Assembly (NCBI GenBank): GCA_039881145.1
Contig: JAYKKI010000016.1
Coordinates: 5,295,001-5,359,000 of the forward strand
Source: Druceiella hillmani
Lineage: Eukaryota > Arthropoda > Insecta > Lepidoptera > Hepialidae
Reading direction: 5' to 3'
Length of the DNA: 64,000 nt
Below are positions 1-11,900 of the stretch, in pieces. Both the position numbers and the translations under genes were made by a program. Below the pieces are notes generated by a model, which saw nothing but the letters and a program-made list of their open reading frames with translations, did no database searches and was not told where the DNA came from. The first letter of the stretch is position 1. Each line of letters opens with the position of its first letter.

Positions 1-900
1 TTTGAGCAAGGTACGAATTCAACTTTAGGGTTTATTTCTTGAATTCTTTGCTGAACTCCTGAATACTTTCCAGCCATAACAGCAGCATTATCATATGCTT
101 GGCCTCTACAGTTGCTTATATCTAGGGCATCAGCTTGAATCTTTCCAAAATCATCTTTGAAATTCCTTTAGAAGTTTTGTCTTTAGTTTCAATGAAATCT
201 ATAAAAGATTCCATTACTTTTACTTCCTGCTTTTCAATTACTACGTATCTTAATACCTGACTTGTTTAATCTTTATGAGAAAGATCTGGAGTACTGTCGA
301 ATATAATTGAATAATACTTAGCCTTTTTTATTTGTCCGATGATATGTTGGCGAACATTATTTCCCAAAATGGTGTTACTGTTGACATTTCAGCAAAATTA
401 GTATCAATATGCTGAATAATTTCCTGTCCTTGTTGAATGAGATGCAATCGGATATTGTCGTCTATGTGTTCAGGCCATTTTCCAATATCGTCGAAATTTT
501 GGTATTGAATAACAGACAATGCTGATGTTGTATCAATCTCTGTTTCGAAACTATGCGTGTCCATGTCTGGACATACAGATGGAGACACTAATGCAGTAGA
601 TGTTGTTGGAATTTGATCTTTAGGAACAGTGTCAAGTTCTTGTATTTTTTCAGCTTGTTCTGGGTTTGAAGGCCCAGTTGTCTGTGATGAATTTAAGCCT
701 AACGAGGAATCTGACGTCTCAGGAACAACACTTTTCACATATTTAAGTAAAGCTCCTTCATTTGCTCTAATATTTTCCAACTTAGCTCTTTTCTTATTAC
801 GGTAACACTTTCTTTTACTCTTTTCATTTTTGATGCTAAAATCAAGAAATATTAAATGATAAAAGTACAAGTTAGAGTTGTAAACAAAACTATCGAACAT
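1..900 (-). pseudogene. Decayed ZMYM1-like hAT transposase (partial)
   Basis: An open stretch 900-328 encodes a basic N-terminus (KRAKLENIRANEGALLKYV) and then DIGKWPEHIDDNIRLHL, the linker motif seen in ZMYM1-like/TTF-type hAT proteins. Past 328 the reading shifts frame and gives AKYYSIIFDSTPDLSHKD, a stop at 266-268, and then DISNCRGQAYDNAAVMAGKY. DSTPD and the CRGQxYDN block match hAT catalytic-core regions. At least two frame changes and one stop make it non-functional. It continues beyond position 1. Confidence 0.7.
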
Positions 901-1791
901 TTCAAAAGAAGTACCTAGTAGATTTTAAAAAAACCTTGCTTTACTGAAATTTTCCGTTTTTAGGGTTTTGTACGTCAAAAGGAAAAAATTGAACCTTTAT
1001 CTATCTTTAGTTTTATTAAATAATTTCATTGACCGTCTGTCTGTCTGTCAAGACCTTTTTTCATAGGAACGAGTACTTACTTACACATATTAAATTGAAA
1101 TTTATATCAGAGTTTCCGGTCTAGATCCCTTTAAAATGTGAAAACACTTTATGCACTTGGGCGGTTTTTTTTATTTTAATAAATTAAAGTTTGAACAACA
1201 TATCAGATAGTCGAACATACAATTAGATAAATATAATATTTAATACTCACACAGTTGAAAGTTGTTCAATAATTTCACAACCACTACACGTACTTATTTG
1301 CACAAAAAGCACATTTTGGAAAGCGTAATATAATTAAAATACGAGACAATGTGAATTGGACAACTGACGATCCATCAATAAAACTTTCTTTGAATTGTCA
1401 AACTTTCTCAAAGCACGTAATTCCCCGTACCTTAAAGGGGCTTCCCCGTACGTGTAATAAACTATATTGAACTTAATATATATGTAATAGAAGTGATTCT
1501 CGCTGATTGTTAGTTATAAACGGGGAATTCCCACAAGTCAGTATAGACGTTGTTGCCAGTCGCTACAAAATATCATTCAAAGAAAAGGAATTCCCCAAAT
1601 TCGTCACAAAATAAGTAATGAAAAATTCCGTGCTCTTCTCAATCGGTCCGAATTTGTAGTTGCGATAAAAATATAAAATGGTTCAAATATTTACAAAATA
1701 TTTTTATTATTTATTGTTAAATTTTGAAGCCCCCTAAAAAGTGCCGCCCGGGGCGGGTCGCTCCTGCCGCCCCCACTACGCTACGCCACTG
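1..1791 (-). mobile_element. 5' part of a ZMYM1-like hAT transposon, cut by the window edge
   Basis: On the minus strand the element starts at 1791 with CAGTGGCGTAGCG, a common hAT terminus, followed by a GC-rich stretch, then non-coding sequence, then decayed transposase from 900 downward. The 8 bases just outside (1792-1799, tatatatg) would be one copy of an 8 bp target duplication; the other end lies left of the window. The stretch 901-1700 is AT-rich sequence of this element without recognised coding content. Confidence 0.6.
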
Positions 1792-1799
1792 TATATATG

Positions 1800-2014
1800 G
1801 TGCAATGAATCAATTCAAAAGGAATTTGAGTCAAAAGGAATCAATTAAAGTTATCCAAAGCTTTTGGTGTAATTGTGTTGCAGGAAATCATACTGTTGGT
1901 TGCTATTCTCATGTCATAACAATTACATGGTATTTGAGTTGGGCAAGACATGAAAACAACGTTCAGCCACCAACTATTTTTTTAGATAATATATTAATTG
2001 TAGGTAATAAATAA
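1800..2014 (+). pseudogene. SWIM-like C-terminal fragment of a transposon-type protein
   Basis: The open frame ending at 2014 carries FWCNCVAGNHTVGCYSH and ITWYLSWARHENN. The CxC-x(n)-GCxxH arrangement followed by WYLxxARH resembles the zinc-binding C-terminal segment of transposase-derived arthropod proteins. The upstream part of the frame (1724-1790) is the GC-rich hAT terminus, so the natural start is lost. The hAT element at 1-1791 seems to have inserted at its edge. I do not know the exact family. Confidence 0.4.
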
Positions 2015-2242
2015 ATAAATAAAAATGTAAAAAGAAATAAAGTCAGCTTTTTACACTTTAACGGTATTCTTGTCATTCTTTAGTAGTAGTAAGTAGCCAC
2101 GGATGTTTTATAAAATTAGTTAGGAAAATCATATTTTAATTTATTGATGATTTCATTAAAATAAAAATGTTCTTTACACTTTATAAGTGTCATGGGGGAT
2201 ATTATGTTTTAGTTTAATTATTACCTAAAAAAATTATAATTA

Positions 2243-4765
2243 GAGGAGAAGGTGGTAATGTGGCCCCCCTACTTTGTTTTTGAGGCCTCATGTAAAAAAT
2301 ACTAGACTCATACGTTACAGTGTTCCTTACTCATTGGCCTATACGTGCCTTACTATGGAATAAACAGAATAACAAAAGAATAATTAAAAACATATTTATT
2401 CTTAAAAATAACAAATTTGGCAACGTGAGATTAAGTGAGGGTTATATGACACCCTGGCGGCCATATTAAATATATTGGAATGTAATTAAACTTTAACGGC
2501 AAAAATCACCAATATAATATTCACCTGCAGGGCCTGCACGGGCTGTATAAACCCATAAATTGCAACTCTGACACTGAATCCATTCCTCTCCATGTCTGTC
2601 GCTAGAATAACTGATTTCACAAAATATGCAGCTCGTATATAAGCTTTTAGGCATACTACCTGAATTGACATTGTCGTCATATTCAGAGTCACTTTCTCCG
2701 ACGTCACTTTCAGAACTATTGCTGGATGTACTGACTCTTTGGCATCAATTAGCACTGTTACAGCTACCCACTTCACCTTAATTACGTCCAAGGTCGCGTC
2801 CACGGCCTCGTCCGTGTCCACCTCCACGAGTCTCAGCCAAGCGCAAAGATTCGATTAATTTATTTTTGTAAGGTGATGCTTTAATCACTTTTGCTATTGT
2901 AACCTTTTTTCTACGATTAGAAGTCCTAGTCTTGGCCGCATGAATGGGCTGAATGTCTTCTGGCAGAATCAAATCAGTCGGCGTCTCTTGTACCGCTCTA
3001 CTCATTCCTGGGGTATCTTGGTCAGCAACAACACTTGTATGTTTATTGTCTGGACTGCGATATAACTGATCATTGTGTGATGCTTCCGCCGTAAAATTCA
3101 CGTCTGTAAAAACTTGCGGATTGAATAGCTAAATGCCTGTAGCAAGAAAACCGTTCACTCCAATTTCCCCCGTGGTGAACTTGAGATATGTCCGGCCAAA
3201 AAGCTTAGCAATATCCTAAGGCTTAAATATTCTTTCAGAATGAAAAAGAAACTGCCGAATCTCCTCGCTGTATTGTCTCCTAAGTGCGCACATGAAAGCC
3301 TTATCTAAAGGCTGGAAGTTTAGGCGTCGTATGAGGTGGGAGTCTGATAATTGTAATATACACATTTTCGCGGGCCAGCTCTATTATTTCTAAATTACGA
3401 GTGTGACTATAATGTCCGTCAAAGATGAGCAACACCGGAGAGGCCTTAGTTGGTTTCGTTTTTTCAATAAAATGCCTGAACCATTCGGTAAACAAATTAT
3501 ATTGAATCCAATGTGATGGATTTATCCTACCTATCGCTCCTGGTGGAGCGCCTTTCATCAAAAGATCCGTTTTTTGTAGGGAAAATCATCATAGGTGCTA
3601 CAAAGATACAAAGATGCACTCATGCAACAAACCAAAGTACATAGCGAACTTTGTTCTGCAGCAGTCAAAGCTCCTATCTGCTTCTTCCCTTTTTTTCCCA
3701 CCACCTGTGGTACTTTAGACTGCACAATTGTGAGCCCTTTCTCATCTACATTGAAAATCCTGTCAGGAGGATAATTCTTTTTTATCATTTCAGGTTCCAA
3801 AATATCAAAAAATTCTTTGAATGCTTCACGATTAAAGCCTTGAGTACGAGGATAATATGTCTCCATCGGTCTGCGTGGGGATAGATTGTCTTTATATCGC
3901 TTCAAAAAGTGATCCAACCAAGCACGTCCTGCTACTTCATTTCTAAATTTATTTTCGATGTTGTTATTGAAAGCCAGGTGATAGGTCATTTTTCTAACAT
4001 CCATTCTAGTAAGCCCATAATACCTAGACTCTATAAACGTAATATACTCTATTAACTTTTTTCCAGGACAGGCGGAAGTACGGGTTTTCTACCAAGGGGT
4101 TTATGCACAAGTAACTCTAAAGATGTCTTGACTGTCCTTCACTAATTGTTTAAGCGTGGACCTTGGTACAGAAATAATTTTTATACCCTTTTTACAGCTC
4201 ATGACCTTTGTATTTAGATATCCAATTGCTTTTTTTCATTTCATCAGGATCGCATGTTTTCTTTTTTTTCAAAAATGAGGATACAGACTTAGTTGAGGCA
4301 TCTAGAAACGAAATTTAAAAAATATAGAAATGATATATCAGTCATACATGTTATCTGGCCCTTGGGACCATAATAGGAACAATGTGAGTGGGCCAAATTA
4401 CAAGTATTAAAGAATATAAAACAAATCCATGATACACATGTTTAGCAATGTTTTTGCATAATTACCTTCAAAATCCTGTAGGAAAACGTTTATCAAACAA
4501 TATGTCCAGATCACAAAACGTAAAACTTAGTTTAAACAAAAAAAATACATAAAATGCAGGGTAGTTTTAAAAGTTTGCCAGTTGCCTGTTTGAAGAGGTT
4601 CCAATAACAATAGAACGTAATGCCATCTCATAGATTTGTTGGTACTAATTGGATAGCTATCACAAGAGCTCCGCGTTGCACGCATATTATACTAGATGGC
4701 GTGTTTCTAAATTATAAAGTAAGGGGCCAATATACCTGTAGAGACCACATTACCACCTTCTCCTC
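2243..4765 (-). mobile_element. Pogo-like DNA transposon with intact ends and TA target duplication
   Basis: The left end GAGGAGAAGGTGGTAATGTGG is matched in reverse complement at 4745-4765, and both ends abut TA (2241-2242 and 4766-4767), as expected for Tc1/mariner-pogo elements. The 2523 bp body carries a decayed DDE transposase on the minus strand. It sits about 200 bp left of the duplicated tolloid fragment. Confidence 0.88.
2493..4190 (-). pseudogene. Pogo/Tigger-like DDE transposase with C-terminal PHD-like finger, frameshifted
   Basis: Read from 4190 down: an HTH segment (ISVPRSTLKQLVKDSQDIF), LGRKPVLP, TRMDVRKMTYHLAF, AWLDHFLKRYKDNLSPRRP, then FNVDEKG with the first catalytic Asp, KKGKKQIGALTAAEQSSL, MKGAPPGAIGRINPS, LLIFDGHYSHT with the second Asp, and LQPLDKAF with the third Asp in a shifted frame. 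After a low-complexity basic region (GRGRGRDLGR) comes a Cys-rich finger (CIFCEISYSS, EEWIQCQSCNLWVY, GDFC) ending at 2493. At least three frameshifts and several stops break it. All three catalytic acids can still be read. Confidence 0.85.
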
Positions 4766-5040
4766 TATAAAGTTAGTAATTTTCCAAAAAGGTATGTAGA
4801 AGTACACTTCTAGCATACGATATTAAAAACCTCAATAACTTCTCATCTCAATTGATGAATAATTTTTATTTTTTAAATTCATAATTAGAAAACTTCGTGG
4901 CTGTCAAATATATTTAATTTATTTCTATACATTCTGGGGTACAGCCCCATGCAATTTTGGCATTGTCCTTCAATGTATACCACATTCTCTTCAACTTCTT
5001 TCCACGATTTATCTACCTAAAAATAGTGACATTGTGCGTA

Positions 5041-5566
5041 GGGGATATGCGGGCAAAACGGGGCAGCCGCTCTATTATGACCTTCTAGTCGCGCGAACAT
5101 GTTCAAACTTGCACAGACGATATGGCTCCATGACGGCTCTCAGTGCACTCTCGTGTGTGATTCGTGCGACACGTATTTTTAGGTTATCGAAACAAAAGTG
5201 ATTTGGGCAAGTTTTTTTCTTATTTTCTCAATTCGTTTAGTACGTGTTTACTATACAAATAATAGTAGTGTATATTAAATAAGAGTTTATCCTCATGCGC
5301 CGACAATTACGCTAGCAGGTAAAAACTGGTTTATTTCTGCTGTACCCCATCTTACCCGAACCAGAGGGTAAGACGGGGCGCTGGGACTATTTTTATTTTT
5401 ATATCTCTAGAATAATAATTACGCTATGATTGTTCCTAAAATTACAAAAATTTTAAAGACTGATTGCTAAAGGAAGATTTTAAAATAAATATGATTGTTT
5501 AAGTGCAATGGTTTCAGTTGTATTGCCCTTTAAACGTTAGATACCCCGTCTTTCCCGCATCTCCCC
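5041..5566. mobile_element. Pogo-type MITE with TA target duplication
   Basis: The left end GGGGATATGCGGGCAAAACG is matched at the right end in reverse complement (GGGGAGATGCGGGAAAGACG); TA flanks both ends (5039-5040, 5567-5568). There is no coding content. An internal imperfect inverted repeat near 5342-5380 (ccccatcttaccc / gggtaagacgggg) echoes the terminal sequence. It lies in the duplicated tolloid fragment. Confidence 0.8.
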
Positions 5567-5625
5567 TACATTCACCCGTCATACAACCGTGTTTATTCTT
5601 TGCAGAATATAGCTACTGTGGCAAT

Positions 5626-6873
5626 TAATGTTTCTGGTCGAGATTTCGCGAAATAAGAAGGCTCAAGAAATCCGCCCATTTTCAAAACAACAAAAACAAA
5701 CCGATAAATCGAGAAATAGTTTAAATATGTTTTACAGTGTAAAACCTGCGTTTACTCCGCGTTCCGCGCGCTTGGCCCGCGTTCCAAATCGCACTTAAGC
5801 ACCGACTGATCAAATGACGGCATTTGATCAGTCGGCCGCCACTCACACTCAATGGCAATAAGACCTCGTTTCAAATACGCCTACAACTTTTAAGCAGCAA
5901 CTACGGAAATCTATAGAGGCTGTAATTTCTATTAACAATCTTAACGAATCTCGTATGATAAAAAAGTCGAAAATAAATCGAGACATCCGCTACGGTAAGT
6001 AATGACGAAGCTGACATAACAAGAAGCTTAATAAAAAAATATTTTCAGCTCTTAGAGCCAAGTAATAAAAGAATGCAAAACTTTGAAAATTCGTATAAAG
6101 CTTTAATGAGAGTAAAGCCAATATCACAGAAAATGAACGGGTTTTTCGTCTGGAAACTTTTTAACGAAGATAAGAAACCGATTATCAGATGATGTTATTG
6201 ATGCTCTCGTATTTTTAAGAGCATATTTCATTAAAAGTATAGATCAATAGGTTACCGGTTGAACCGGGCGAAGTTCTCATTGTTTTTTTTTAATTACGTA
6301 AATAAAATACTGTACATTCCTAAGTTTTATTGGCAGCTTGTTGATTGTGAAACTAGTTCCTGTGCCTTTAGTTGTTATTGATATTGTAAATGTAATTTTT
6401 GTATAATTAAAAGACTGATTAAAAATTCTACTTACTTATGGGAAAAAAGTTGTGTATGTAACTTTAGTTTAAAGAGTGGTTCGTATCTACTATTATAAAA
6501 ATTAAATTTATTTATAATAAAAGTATTATAATAAAAGAACGTGTGATTAATATTTTTACTTACCGCAGTAAAAAATCTGAGATAAATATTTAAAGTACCT
6601 ACTGTTTAACAAAAAGACAACAGTTTTATAGAAAAATACCTACTCAAAGTTTAATTTAGTTTAGTTTTGTTAAAAAATGTATAAGTAATTAATGTTTTAA
6701 TTGAAACAAAACTGAATAAATAATAAATGTTGCTGATTAAGCGTAATTTTATTTTGAATTATATAATTTTTTAAAGTTTAAAAATTTATTGAAAATTCGA
6801 GATTTCCCGGGAATTTCCTAGTCGAAAATCTCGTGTCCGGGGAAAAAAATTACTCGAGTAATCGGAAACCCTA
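5626..6873 (+). mobile_element. Non-autonomous hAT-type element
   Basis: The insert starts TAATGTTTC and ends GAAACCCTA, so termini read TA(A/G)(T/G)GTTTC, with 8 bp flanks GTGGCAAT (5618-5625) and GCGGCAAT (6874-6881) matching 7 of 8. Near 6183-6250 a plus-strand frame reads NRLSDDVIDALVFLRAYF and stops, resembling the C-terminal dimerisation end of hAT transposases. A perfect 15 bp hairpin (CCGACTGATCAAATG arms) lies at 5802-5835. The inverted ends are only partly alike. It interrupts the tolloid duplicate. Confidence 0.7.
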
Positions 6874-7150
6874 GCGGCAATTGCATTCGTATGAATCTTG
6901 CGTGTTGCGGCATTTATGTTGTCATCCCACATTATTCTCCGCGCTCGTCAGCATCTGGAATGTGATGTTTAGAGGACGGTTTTCATAATTGGATAATAGA
7001 TAGAATACGAAAGAGCTCTATCATTACAGTCAGTAAAAAAAATACCACTTTTGGTAATAAAAATATTTTTGTGATTTTAGCACCAAAGTGCAACACCCAT
7101 CTGAATCACATTTCAAATACAATCAATAGTATATTAATATCAATAGATTA

Positions 7151-8032
7151 TAATCAGTGCCGTTTTTATTCCTAGAGATTAAAATAGTTCAATATAAATA
7201 ACTAATAAAATTATTCTGAAAATGTCGAAAATGAATACACCATGAAAAGTTCTGAAGCGATTGTTTAATTTTAACGGCAGGCTGTTTTGTTTTGTGTTTT
7301 TCCCTGGCCTTTCATCAACTTCTCCGACTGTTGTACGAAATACCTTGATTCTTCGTAGACTTCCAGGATTTCCCTATTATTTGTCTCTTAAGTGAGTGGA
7401 TGCCAAGTGCCAATTAAATGCCAAAGCCTCAGTTGTTGAGGTTAAAACTGTGGATTTGTTTCTATGGATAATTACCTGATTTGATCTGTGTTATTAATTG
7501 GGAGTGTCGAGACTGTTCTTCTTAAATAAGTACTCCAGCTCTTTTTTGTGCTAGACTCCTAGATATTAAAGTTTATTGCCTTTGGAGAGTGATGGATTGT
7601 CCAAATAAGTTCTTTATTATCTATAGAATTGTGTTGAAGATAAATTTTCGTTCTTATGCCAATTCTTATGTCATAATGTAGTTGTTATTACTGGTGATCC
7701 ACGGATCACTGATGATCAGTGAAAGTACTGGAAGTGGGTCACGATATTATACAAATTACTCACGCATCAGAATGTGTATATAGTAAAAAAAATAGATGCG
7801 TTGACATATTCGAGATTAACGAGGACAGCAGATATGCGGGGAGGGGGGTATGGTGTACTCCTCTTTATTTTAGTCAAGTTCTGTTTATTGTCTATAAGTT
7901 CCCTAGTAGCTTTGTTCACATTCTTGTTAGTTGCAATTAAATTCGTACTCAGTGGATCATATTGCTATAGCTAAATATTATGTAGTATTAACTAGAAATC
8001 AAAGATTTAAAAAAAACTCCTCGTAAGGTAGC
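7151..8032. other. Intergenic stretch, nothing recognised
   Basis: Moderately AT-rich unique-looking sequence between the tolloid duplicate and a TA microsatellite. Short open frames at 7719-7974 have no recognisable motif. Confidence 0.5.
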
Positions 8033-8138
<106 letters not shown>

Positions 8139-8439
8139 GCATCCTTAGATAAGTGTATGCCTATTTACGTGTTTTCAGGGAAATGCCACCGTACCAAAAC
8201 TATTATGGCAAGTACATTAAACTTGGTTTTATTTAATCGAAATACATAGGGACGCTAGACTAAACTTCAATGCATCATATGTACAGCTGTTGTCGCCAAT
8301 AACGCTTCAAAACGTGTAAAGTTGATACGTCATTTAAAAACCATCCAAGCATATTATTTTGATCTTCTAAGAGAATTTTTAAGGCCAATTAATTAACCAA
8401 ATAAAATAATTTTGCACCTAGTGAAGCACGTTATGCAAT

Positions 8440-9330
8440 ACTTGAAAAATTATTGGCTGCATCGTTTGAAATTTCAAAATTAATTTGTAAATCAAAAAAA
8501 CCATATGCGGTCGGCGAATCTCTAATAAAATCTCGCGCGATCAAGCTGCCAAAGAGGTTTTAAAGTTTGGATACTCAAAATAAAATTTGGGAAATGTTAC
8601 TATCAAACGTCAGTGAAAGCAAGTATCCAAAAAATGTCAAACAATATTGGAGAATGAGTTACTGACATGAAAAAATTTAGATTGCATTTTGCACTGCAAT
8701 GTGGTAAATGTACAGACATTGCACAATGTTCTCAATTAACTTTATTCGTTACATAACGTACTCAATTAATTTTATTCGTTAAATTTCTGAATAAAAATAA
8801 AATGGTTAAAGAGGAGTTACTGCTTTTACTAGAACTAAAAACTGGAAGTCTAGTTTCAAACCTTATGTTTACAATAGCCAATATTTTGAGAAATATGAAA
8901 TTACCTGGCAAAGCTAACTGGTTTTTGTACAGACGGTGCTTCTGCCATACTCGGTTTCTGCTCTGATCTTGCAGCTTGAATAAAACAAAAAAAAATCATC
9001 CGTCACTATGCACTGTGTCATTCACCGTCACACGGCAGCTGCCAAAACACTTACGGTATGTTTTGCTAATACAATGAACGCAGTTATAAAAGGTGTCAAC
9101 TACCAAAAAAGTCCACTCAATACCAGCGCTTCAAAAAATTATACTTCAATATGAGCTCCGAACATGAAACGCTACGTTTTCACACTGCAGTTTATTGGCA
9201 TTAGAAAGAAAATATGTTAGCAGAGTTGTACAAACTGAAAGAGGAAGTAAAATTATTCTCACCTAATAAGGAAAAACGACTTCGTGGATTTTCGGGATAT
9301 TCTTTTTTTTTTCATTGCTCTGTTGAAAAT
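8440..9330 (+). pseudogene. Decayed ZBED5/SCAND3-like hAT transposase fragment
   Basis: Scattered plus-strand frames read KPYAVGESLIKSRAIKLP, then KMVKEELLLLLELKT, then FCTDGASAILGFCSDLAA and, after further shifts, HYALCHSPSHGSCQNT. These follow the order of ZBED5/SCAND3-type hAT proteins (GE(S/T)LI, KEELL, CTDGAxAMLG, CxxHR). Stops and frameshifts are frequent. Ends were not located. Confidence 0.6.
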
Positions 9331-9876
9331 TTGTCATGGTGTCAATAATTATAATTAATCAAAGTACTTAGTCAAAGTAACAAAATTAGACTACAAATTT
9401 CATTATCGATACTTCACTCTAAATATTTTATAATGCGTAACCTTTCTATTCTATTGAAAATGAGTATGTGATACTTTATCCATACACACTAAACTATCAT
9501 AGAAGAATATATGAAAACATCAAACAAAAATATCCATAACTAATAGAGATGGGCGTTTTAGGTCACTTGTATGACCTAGTAAAATCTAGGTCATTGGAAG
9601 TCGAAAACTACTTACTTTAGTTCTTTCTTTGCACCTAAGAAACATCAACTTTCTTTTCATACTTTACAGGCATGAGACTAGTAATCTTAAATCAGATAGA
9701 TTGGCGTACCATCTGTCACTCAAGACTGACTATTATTACCATAATTTATCTACAACTAATCAACCAATTTAATAATCTAGACAAACGTAACGAAAAATAT
9801 GGTGTAAGCAAAGAATATTAACTATTACTGCGTAAAGAAGCGACACTCACCTCCCCCCGCCAATTTAACGTCACCC

Positions 9877-9926
9877 GTAGATAATGGGTACGATCATATG
9901 TACATATGATCCTACCCATTATCTAC
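9877..9926. repeat. 50 bp palindrome without spacer
   Basis: The left 25 bases (GTAGATAATGGGTACGATCA then TATGT) and the right 25 are reverse complements with a single mismatch and no loop, centred on catatgt|acatatg. The flanks (9331-9876 and 9927-10900) are intergenic with no gene seen. Confidence 0.9.
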
Positions 9927-10936
9927 TTCCTTTCCTAGTCTCCGCGTTCCTAGGTTGCCGCTTGCTGCGTGCGCTTGTGATTTGTTCAATTGTGCGATGT
10001 TTGGTTGAGTTTAACTTGTGTAATTCGGTATTACTATTATAATTAACTATTTATAGTAATTCAATATAACAGCCCGTTATTGCACTGTGTACAAGTGCTT
10101 AAAAAGAATAAATTAACTTAGGATAGGAGATTGTTTTGTCTCCATTTTTTTGTTTGTTGTAAATAATTTTATTTTGTTTCACCAACTTATTTAATTAGTA
10201 CCTATAATTTTGTGTAAACTAACATGTCACTGAGCAGTTTTAAATTTCAAACTGTTCTTAAAAGGCATTGTTTTGTTTGAACGCAATGTGTTTAGAAAAC
10301 GTATCCTTGTAGTGCCGGCTGTAGGCATGTTATATTGTTTATTAAGAAATCTTTCACATGAAGCAGTAGATTTGCTCAAGTCAAAAGTACAACAAAGACA
10401 ATATTTCAGTGTATCACATTTATATAAAAAAATTAATTTTATTTAAGATTTATTTCGTTTCAAGATCCATACTAAGTAATTTTTTTTCAAATGCTATCTT
10501 AATATTATTATTATCAAATCACTTTCACACAATTAAATGTATAGTGTAAAATATGTATTCATGTAATTACATTTTTACAATTAGATAATAATAAAGTCGC
10601 GTGCGCCAGTACAAAGCTACTACGCCAGCGTGCTATCGAGATATTTATTCGATCGACGCTATTGTTAGAAAGAGAAACAGCTATGTTGCTGACGTATAGC
10701 ATCAACTCGCTTGATCGGCACGTTTGCCCGCAACGATCGAGACCAATGTGTAGTATTAGTAAATATTTGTTTATCTGCACGCTGTTGACAGCCCTAAATT
10801 AATTTACGTACACACACAAACGGATACGGATAGGAGAGTACGTATACAATAGTGTAGGCAATTAAATATGTTCGCTAGTATGGGGTGTCGGGGTGTGGTA
10901 CAAGTCTATTTTAGCAAAAATGTGAATTTTCCAGGT

Positions 10937-11385
10937 TTTTGAAGTAAAACTTCTTTACGCACGCTTGACTTGGGGAGTAAGCTGGTGAATGCGTGACGAG
11001 AGCGTTACGAAAAGTGTAATCGGGCGAGGCGAACGGAAGTTGAGAGGGAGATATAAATTAGTGAAGACAGAAAAAGAGAGAGTTACGTTTCGTATATTAC
11101 GTTCGTATATTTCGTATATTACGTTTCGTATATATTAGGGACAAGAGAGAGAGGTGCGAACACACATTTTCTTTCTCTCTTTCTCTCATAGCCAATTATG
11201 TTTCGTATATCTAAGTTCAAAGTGCAAGCCTATTGTCTGTATCACACTGTAGGAGCAAGAGAGAGCAGTGCGCGCACATTTTCTTTCTCTCTTCCTCTCA
11301 TAGCCAGTGCATGAAATATATATGCGGTAAAATTGTAAATTCATTTTAAAGTTCATATTTTGTGAATTTGAAGTTTTACTTCAGT
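10937..11385. repeat. MITE-like repeat with inverted GAAGTAAAACTTC ends and internal duplication
   Basis: The left end carries TGAAGTAAAACTTC and the right end GAAGTTTTACTTCA, inverted copies of each other. Inside, a block of about 60 bases (aagagagag...cacattttctttctctct...tctcatagcca) occurs twice, near 11139 and 11252, and ttacgtttcgtata repeats several times near 11085-11140. No coding content. Exact ends and target duplication were not settled. Confidence 0.5.
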
Positions 11386-11900
11386 CGCGTGGTCTAAAGC
11401 ACACTAGTTTTTTTTTTATTGAAACGAAAGAATATACATTATAAACTACATATTTAAAGAATTAAGGCTCGAGCTCGATAATTTTATTACAAAATTGTTA
11501 TGAAATATGCACTTAGGTACTATAAAGAAAAGCCCGGCAATTAGTTGTCAAACGTATATTTTATAACCTCACTTTGTGTTATCTTGTTTGCTCATTTTAA
11601 TATTTTTTGTTTTTTTTGTATAGATTCCTATTTTATGTGGAAATTCAATGTTGCTAAGAAGTAATTCGATCGGACAACTTATAACTTAGAGTTCCTTGGA
11701 AAAGTGCACTTTTGTATGTGAACTTTTTCAAATCACTTTTTTAAATGATCGCGGCGGAGCTCTGGTTTTTGTAAATACTTCGCTTTTTACTCTCAGATTA
11801 AGGCATATAAAGCATACCTAACGCGGGAGTGAGGCCAGCAAAGCTAATAAAATTTCGAAAGCAAATACAAACCTGAGCCAGTACGAAACAAAGCATCGGG

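Larger units (their letters stand above)
4976..7150 (-). pseudogene. Broken duplicate of the tolloid EGF2/CUB4 exon and its intron flanks
   Basis: Three blocks (about 4976-5040, 5567-5625, 6874-7150) align in order with about 39835-40225 of the tolloid gene: the donor-side intron (taccacattctcttcaac in both), the exon (cgtgtttattct, tgtggcaa, then tgcattc and cgtgttgcggca), the acceptor, and some 115-120 bases of upstream intron (ttagcaccaaagtg). The gaps are filled by a pogo-type MITE and a hAT-type element. The copy has a 2 bp deletion after GACGAG, which brings an in-frame TAA, so it cannot code. Retained intron flanks show a DNA-level duplication, not a retrocopy. Confidence 0.85.
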
